Below are positions 60,344 to 64,000 of a stretch of DNA of 64,000 nt, one piece after another. Below the pieces are notes generated by a model. That model worked only from the letters and a program-made list of their open reading frames with translations, was not told the origin of the DNA and did not search any database. Positions within the stretch are counted from its first letter, which is position 1. Each line of letters begins with the position of its first letter. The position numbers and the translations under genes are program-made. The stretch lies in the NCBI RefSeq assembly GCF_002236115.1, contig NZ_NIWT01000006.1, forward strand, positions 62,001 to 126,000, in the 5' to 3' direction. This stretch comes from Pseudomonas jessenii. Lineage in GTDB: Bacteria; Pseudomonadota; Gammaproteobacteria; Pseudomonadales; Pseudomonadaceae.

Positions 60344-61536
60344 CAAATGGTCCCCCGCAGTGGCGGGTTTTCATCGTTGAGGTAGTAATTGCCGACAGCG
60401 TGGTACTTCCAGCGCACCGGGTCGTGCAGGGTGTGCACCCGGGCGTTGCGCCAGTGGCGATCCAGGCTGTGCTCAATCAGGGTCGCCTGGCTGCCGGCCA
60501 GTTCGAACAGTGTGCTGCCGGCGGCCAGGGAGATTTCGGTGCTGAGGGCGCGTGCTTCGGCGACGGCAATCGAGGCGGCCGCGACGGTCTCGGCCTGCGT
60601 GTCGGCCTGGGCCTTGTCGAGGAATTCACCGGCACGTTCCAGCAGCGCCTCGGCGGCATGCAGGCGAATGCTCAGGTGGCCGAAGCTCTTGAGGGTCAGC
60701 GGATCGTCCGTGGCTTTTTCGTGGGTGGCGTCGATCCAGGGCCGGGTTTTCGTGCGCACGAAATGCAGCGCATCTTCATACGCGGCGCGGGCGATGCCGG
60801 TGTCGATGGCGGCATGGAGAATCTGCGCCAGCGGGCCGACCGGGGTCGGGCGCTCGAAAGCGCTTTGAAAGGGGATCACATCTTCGGCAGCGACGTAGAC
60901 ATCTTCGAACACCACCGAACCGCTGCCGGTGGTGCGCTGGCCGAAGCCGCTCCAGTCGTCGATCACGCTCAGGCCCTTGCTGTTGCGCGGGACGAACGCC
61001 AGTTGCTGCACGCCGTTTTCATCCACCACCGAGGTAGGAATGCGCTGGGCGTAGATCGCGCCCGTGGCGTAGAACTTGCGACCGTTGATGCGATAGCCGC
61101 TGGCGTCGCGAGTCAGGCTCGTGACGCGATCGTGTGCGGTTTTAGTGCCGAGTTCGGCCAACGCATTGCCGAAACGTTGACCGGCCAAAACTTCGGCGTA
61201 CAGGCGTTGCTTCTGCTCGTGGCTGCCGTTCACCCGCAGTACTTCGAGGGCATAGAAATGGTTTTGCGGAATTTGCCCCAGGGAGCCGTCGGCCCGGGCG
61301 ATCAAGGCGATGACCTTGGCCAGGGTGACGTTGGAAACGCCGGCGCCGCCATACTCTTTTGGCACGCTGATGCCCCACAGGCCCGATCGGGAAAACACTT
61401 CCAGTTCCGGGTGTGGCAAGCGGCGTAAACGGTCGCGTGTGGCGCTGTCGCGTTTGAAGTCTTCGGCGAGGTCGCTGGCGACGATCAGAGCTTGTTCATC
61501 GCTGGCGATGACCGCGACGTGGTGAGAACTTGTCAT
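60343..61536 (-). CDS. SfnB-family flavin oxidoreductase (copy 1)
   Basis: A 397-residue acyl-CoA-dehydrogenase-fold protein of the SfnB sulfur-acquisition family, related to DszC. Blocks are LWGISVPKEYGGAGVSNVTLAKV, LGQIPQNHFYALEVL, YATGAIYAQRIPT and WSGFGQRTTGSGSVVFEDV. The C-terminus ends in LDRHWRNARVHTLHDPVRWK, conserved in DszC-like monooxygenases. It would act as an FMN-dependent oxygenase or desulfurase. It lies 23 bases after the second SfnB-like gene and overlaps the LLM gene. Confidence 0.9.
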   Translation of the reverse strand: MTSSHHVAVIASDEQALIVASDLAEDFKRDSATRDRLRRLPHPELEVFSRSGLWGISVPKEYGGAGVSNVTLAKVIALIARADGSLGQIPQNHFYALEVLRVNGSHEQKQRLYAEVLAGQRFGNALAELGTKTAHDRVTSLTRDASGYRINGRKFYATGAIYAQRIPTSVVDENGVQQLAFVPRNSKGLSVIDDWSGFGQRTTGSGSVVFEDVYVAAEDVIPFQSAFERPTPVGPLAQILHAAIDTGIARAAYEDALHFVRTKTRPWIDATHEKATDDPLTLKSFGHLSIRLHAAEALLERAGEFLDKAQADTQAETVAAASIAVAEARALSTEISLAAGSTLFELAGSQATLIEHSLDRHWRNARVHTLHDPVRWKYHAVGNYYLNDENPPLRGTI

Positions 61537-61559
61537 ATGTTTCTCCAGATGTCTGGTCG

Positions 61560-62792
61560 TCAGATCCAGGAATGGCGATTAGGCAGCGTGCCGTTGAGGC
61601 GATAGGCGCCGACCGCGTGATACTTCCAGCGCACCGGGTCGTGCAGGGTGTGCACCCGGGCGTTGCGCCAGTGGCGGTCGAGGTTGAATTCGGCGAGGGT
61701 CGCGCGGCTGCCGGCCAGTTCGAGCAGCTTTTCGCTGGCCAGCAACGAAATCTCGGTGGTCAGCACTTTGGCTTCGGCCACGGCAATCGAGGCGCGGGCG
61801 GCGGACTCGGCGGTGAGCGGTGCGGCGCTGACGTCATCGAGCACTTGCCCGGCCTTGCGCAGCAGTGCTTCGGCGGCGTGCAGTTCGATTTTCAACCTGC
61901 CGATATCGGCGATCACGTACAGGTCATCACTGGCCCGCTCGACCTTGGCGTCGATCCATGGCCGGGCGCGGGTTTTCACGAAGTCGATGGCGTCGTCGAT
62001 GGCGCCTCGGGCGATACCGGCGTCGATGGCCGCTTGAATCAGCTGCGAGACGGCACCCTGGATGTTCGGCGATTCGTTGATCCGCCAGTTATCCACCACC
62101 AGTTCGGGGTCGGCCTGCACGTTGTTGAGCAAAATCGTGCCGCTGGCGGTGGTGCGCTGACCAAAACCGGACCAGTCATCGACAATGCGCAATCCCGGTG
62201 TGCCACGACGGATGAACGCCAGCACCTGCTTGCCATCGTCGTTCAACGCTTTGACCGCAACCCAATGAGCGAACAGTGCGCCGGTGGAATAGAACTTCTG
62301 GCCATTGAGGACGCCGTCAGCGGTGATGCGCGCCTTCAGTTCCAGGGTGTTTTTGGTGCCGCGTTCCGGCCCGGCATTGCCGATGCGCCAGCCTTCCAGG
62401 ACGCTTTTGAACAGTTGTTGTTTCTGCGCTTCGGTGGCGCTGCCGAGCACCAGGTTAAGAATGCCGAACTGGTTTTGCGGGATCTGCCCAAGCGCCGGGT
62501 CGGCGGCGGAAATGATCGCGAAGACCTCGGCCAGGGTGACGAACGAAACCTGCGGGCCACCGTACTCGCGGGGGATGGAAATACTGCCCAGGCCGCTGCG
62601 GGTGAACTGCTCGATTTCCGACCATGGGAGCTTGCGCTGCTGGTCTCGTTTGGCTGCTTGCTGGCGGGCGACTTGCGCCAGTTCGTGGGCCGCCTTGATG
62701 GCTTGAGCGTCGTTGCGCAAGATTTGTGCGGGCAACAACAGCGGGGCGATGTCCAGGTCACTCTGGACGATTGCATCTGCCAGACTGGACAT
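61560..62792 (-). CDS. SfnB-family flavin oxidoreductase (copy 2)
   Basis: A 410-residue paralogue of copy 1 with the same blocks (LGSISIPREYGGPQVSFVTLAEV, LGQIPQNQFGILNLV, YSTGALFAHWVAV, WSGFGQRTTASGTILLNN) and the same LDRHWRNARVHTLHDPVRWK end. The body has diverged clearly, so the duplication is old and substrates may differ. It is the first large gene of the operon; its ATG overlaps the stop of a 22-codon ORF (TGATG). Confidence 0.9.
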   Translation of the reverse strand: MSSLADAIVQSDLDIAPLLLPAQILRNDAQAIKAAHELAQVARQQAAKRDQQRKLPWSEIEQFTRSGLGSISIPREYGGPQVSFVTLAEVFAIISAADPALGQIPQNQFGILNLVLGSATEAQKQQLFKSVLEGWRIGNAGPERGTKNTLELKARITADGVLNGQKFYSTGALFAHWVAVKALNDDGKQVLAFIRRGTPGLRIVDDWSGFGQRTTASGTILLNNVQADPELVVDNWRINESPNIQGAVSQLIQAAIDAGIARGAIDDAIDFVKTRARPWIDAKVERASDDLYVIADIGRLKIELHAAEALLRKAGQVLDDVSAAPLTAESAARASIAVAEAKVLTTEISLLASEKLLELAGSRATLAEFNLDRHWRNARVHTLHDPVRWKYHAVGAYRLNGTLPNRHSWI

Positions 62793-62860
62793 CAGTGCCG
62801 CTCCTTGGCTGCACGCAATGCCCTGGCGATCTGCACTGGGGTGATTGTGTTCCGGACCAT
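62792..62860 (-). CDS. Possible 22-residue leader or small protein coupled to the SfnB operon
   Basis: On the minus strand ATG 62860 follows GAGGTAGGT and opens a 22-codon frame, MVRNTITPVQIARALRAAKE then RH, whose TGA (62792-62794) overlaps the ATG of the SfnB-like gene. The peptide is a basic helix with no Cys or Met run, so it is not an obvious cysteine or methionine attenuator. Coupling could set translation of the downstream gene. Not recognised as a known family. Confidence 0.45.
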   Translation of the reverse strand: MVRNTITPVQIARALRAAKERH

Positions 62861-63016
62861 ACCTACCTCACATCTTATGGAAGCGCCGCTTGTGGCGGCG
62901 CATGAAAACAAGGATGTCCGGTGGTCCGGTGTATATACCCTAAACGTGTATAAATATTTTATGAACTAACTTTTAGGAATATGTATAGAAGGGTGTTCTC
63001 GAGGGATAGCGCAATC
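62861..63016 (-). promoter_or_regulatory. AT-rich promoter region of the SfnB operon
   Basis: Read on the minus strand this holds CTATACATATTCCTAAAAG, then ATAAAATATTTATAC, a near-palindrome, and later a GCGCCGCCACAAGCGGCGC hairpin (near 62881-62900). The first element resembles the TATAAACATTCTTAAATAG block of the oscA promoter. A CysB-type activator site is inferred. Confidence 0.4.
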
Positions 63017-63154
63017 CCTGTGGCGAGGGGGCTTGCCCCCGTTCGACTGCGCAGCAGTCGCAAAACCTTTCTCCACGATTTATTTGAATGGACTCAATTG
63101 CAGGGTTTTGGGGGCGCTGCGCACCCCAACGGGGGCAAGCCCCCTCGCCACAGA
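63017..63154. repeat. REP pair of the GTGGCGAGGGGG family
   Basis: GTGGCGAGGGGGCTTGCCCC near 63020 and inverted GGGGGCAAGCCCCCTCGCCA near 63131-63151. Confidence 0.9.
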
Positions 63155-63165
63155 AGCGGTATTCA

Positions 63166-63927
63166 TTACTTGCGGGATTCGGCGGCCTTGAGCACTTTTT
63201 TTGGGGGGACTTTCAGATAAGGATTGGCGCAACCGATTTTCAGCGTACGGGCCGGCGCCCAGCGGGAGTTGTTTCCAACCCGGTCGAGAATGCAGTACGT
63301 CACTTCCAACCGCAGGTCTTCGCCGGCTTCGAGGATGATGGCCGGCGGTATCCAGACCTGAATCGGCTGACCCACATCGGCGGCCTTGAGCCGTGGCAGA
63401 TCCATGCGCACATCGCCCCAGCGCAGGGTGATTTCGTCGTCGACGGCCATGTTCAGGTACGGCTCGATGGTCAAGGGAACACCGCGCTTGACCTGGCTTG
63501 GATTGACCCCCTGACGGCGAATCGCCTCGGGAATGCTCACCGGTGCCAGGCACTGGTTTTCATCGCCGCACAGCGCGGAGGGTTGGCCGCCTGGGCAGTC
63601 GAGTTTGATCTGCACGTTTCGGCTGGCCGAAATCACCGGGTCTCGACCCACCTGCATGACCCGGTAGTGAATGCGCGAGGTCCCGTTGGCGACAAAACTT
63701 TCAGGCACCCGCAGCTGCACCGGTTGGCCGACAGCGCTGGCCGTCAGCACGCGGGAGGCCACGTAGCAGTTGTCCCAGAACAGTTCGATCAGGTCACCTT
63801 CGTCCATGGCGGGGTAGGGCGCCACATCGATCAGCAGGTGCGCCGCGCAAGTGACGTTGATGCCGGTCTTGTTGGATTGCGCCAAGGTCGGGGCCACAAG
63901 CGCGGATTTGTTCGAGGTGCTTTTCAT
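63166..63927 (-). CDS. Hypothetical protein with two related beta-rich repeats
   Basis: A 253-residue protein I do not recognise. Two segments of about 75 residues look homologous. Repeat one: DLIELFWDNCYVASRVLTAS, VGQPVQLRVPES, then IHYRVMQVGRDPVISASRNVQIKL. Repeat two: DEITLRWGDVRMDLPRLKAA, VGQPIQVWIPPA, then VTYCILDRVGNNSRWAPARTLKIG. The pattern suggests Ig-like or similar beta sandwiches, common in Pseudomonas adhesin-type proteins. There is no clear signal peptide. AAGGAGACTTC precedes ATG 63927. The 73 bases beyond it to the window end are AT-rich promoter-like DNA. Confidence 0.72.
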   Translation of the reverse strand: MKSTSNKSALVAPTLAQSNKTGINVTCAAHLLIDVAPYPAMDEGDLIELFWDNCYVASRVLTASAVGQPVQLRVPESFVANGTSRIHYRVMQVGRDPVISASRNVQIKLDCPGGQPSALCGDENQCLAPVSIPEAIRRQGVNPSQVKRGVPLTIEPYLNMAVDDEITLRWGDVRMDLPRLKAADVGQPIQVWIPPAIILEAGEDLRLEVTYCILDRVGNNSRWAPARTLKIGCANPYLKVPPKKVLKAAESRK

Positions 63928-64000
63928 GAAGTCTCCTTGAAGTCTTGCAGCGAAGTCCGTTTCTGGGAATTCAAAAACTAAATATCGAACAGCAAAACCA

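Overview
The window is a chromosomal segment of a fluorescent-group Pseudomonas. The signs are high GC with strongly GC-biased third codon positions, two Pseudomonas-type REP repeat families in most intergenic gaps, and gene blocks whose order I recall from P. aeruginosa PAO1: gabD-gabT, oscA-sbp-cysTWA next to a PAS-GGDEF-EAL gene and desA, atsA/atsC/atsB/atsR with atsK and a TonB receptor, tonB-exbB-exbD, and triABC. Strain and species cannot be fixed from the sequence.

Layout. 1-6.6 kb: the end of a HlyD/OprM-type efflux operon, a two-helix membrane protein, a DUF945 protein, a Rieske-FAD reductase and a PEBP-like periplasmic protein. 6.6-7.8 kb: an acidic-tailed small protein, a Phd/ParE toxin-antitoxin pair and tRNA-Arg(CCG). 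8.1-11 kb: GABA catabolism (gabD, gabT). 11-17 kb: a REC-HDOD regulator, two cyclic-di-GMP enzymes and fatty-acid desaturase DesA. 17-21.3 kb: sulfate uptake (oscA-sbp-cysTWA). 21.4-25 kb: an Mpo1-like membrane protein, a Crp/Fnr regulator, an AraC regulator and a second desaturase. 25-39.3 kb: a sulfate-ester scavenging island with arylsulfatase, sulfate-ester ABC transporter, LysR regulator, alkylsulfatase dioxygenase, TonB-dependent receptor, its own TonB-ExbB-ExbD set, a small hydrolase and an SfnR-like AAA+ protein. 39.5-48 kb: an accessory stretch with an unrecognised protein, a large RHS gene broken by two single-base frameshifts, an orphan MetQ-like binding protein and a short RHS-core gene. 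48-54.6 kb: an AAA ATPase and a TriABC-like RND pump. 54.7-56.2 kb: a methyltransferase, a DUF6124 protein and an unexplained structured intergenic region. 56.3-62.9 kb: a second sulfur-scavenging operon on the minus strand (tiny ORF, two SfnB-like flavoproteins, an LLM monooxygenase, metQ-metN-metI). The window ends with a protein made of two related beta-rich repeats.

How it works together. Sulfur starvation is the dominant theme: inorganic sulfate import, sulfate-ester import and hydrolysis, TonB-energised outer-membrane uptake, and a flavin-dependent set likely to release sulfur from organosulfur compounds. Several of these units have AT-rich upstream regions sharing short motifs (AAATAG, GATATAGATC, CTTATTCC with AACGAA), which suggests one common activator such as CysB or SftR. 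The features most worth follow-up are this shared promoter code, the 22-codon ORF coupled to the SfnB operon, the RHS gene broken at an eight-A tract, and the inverted-repeat-rich region upstream of the DUF6124 gene.
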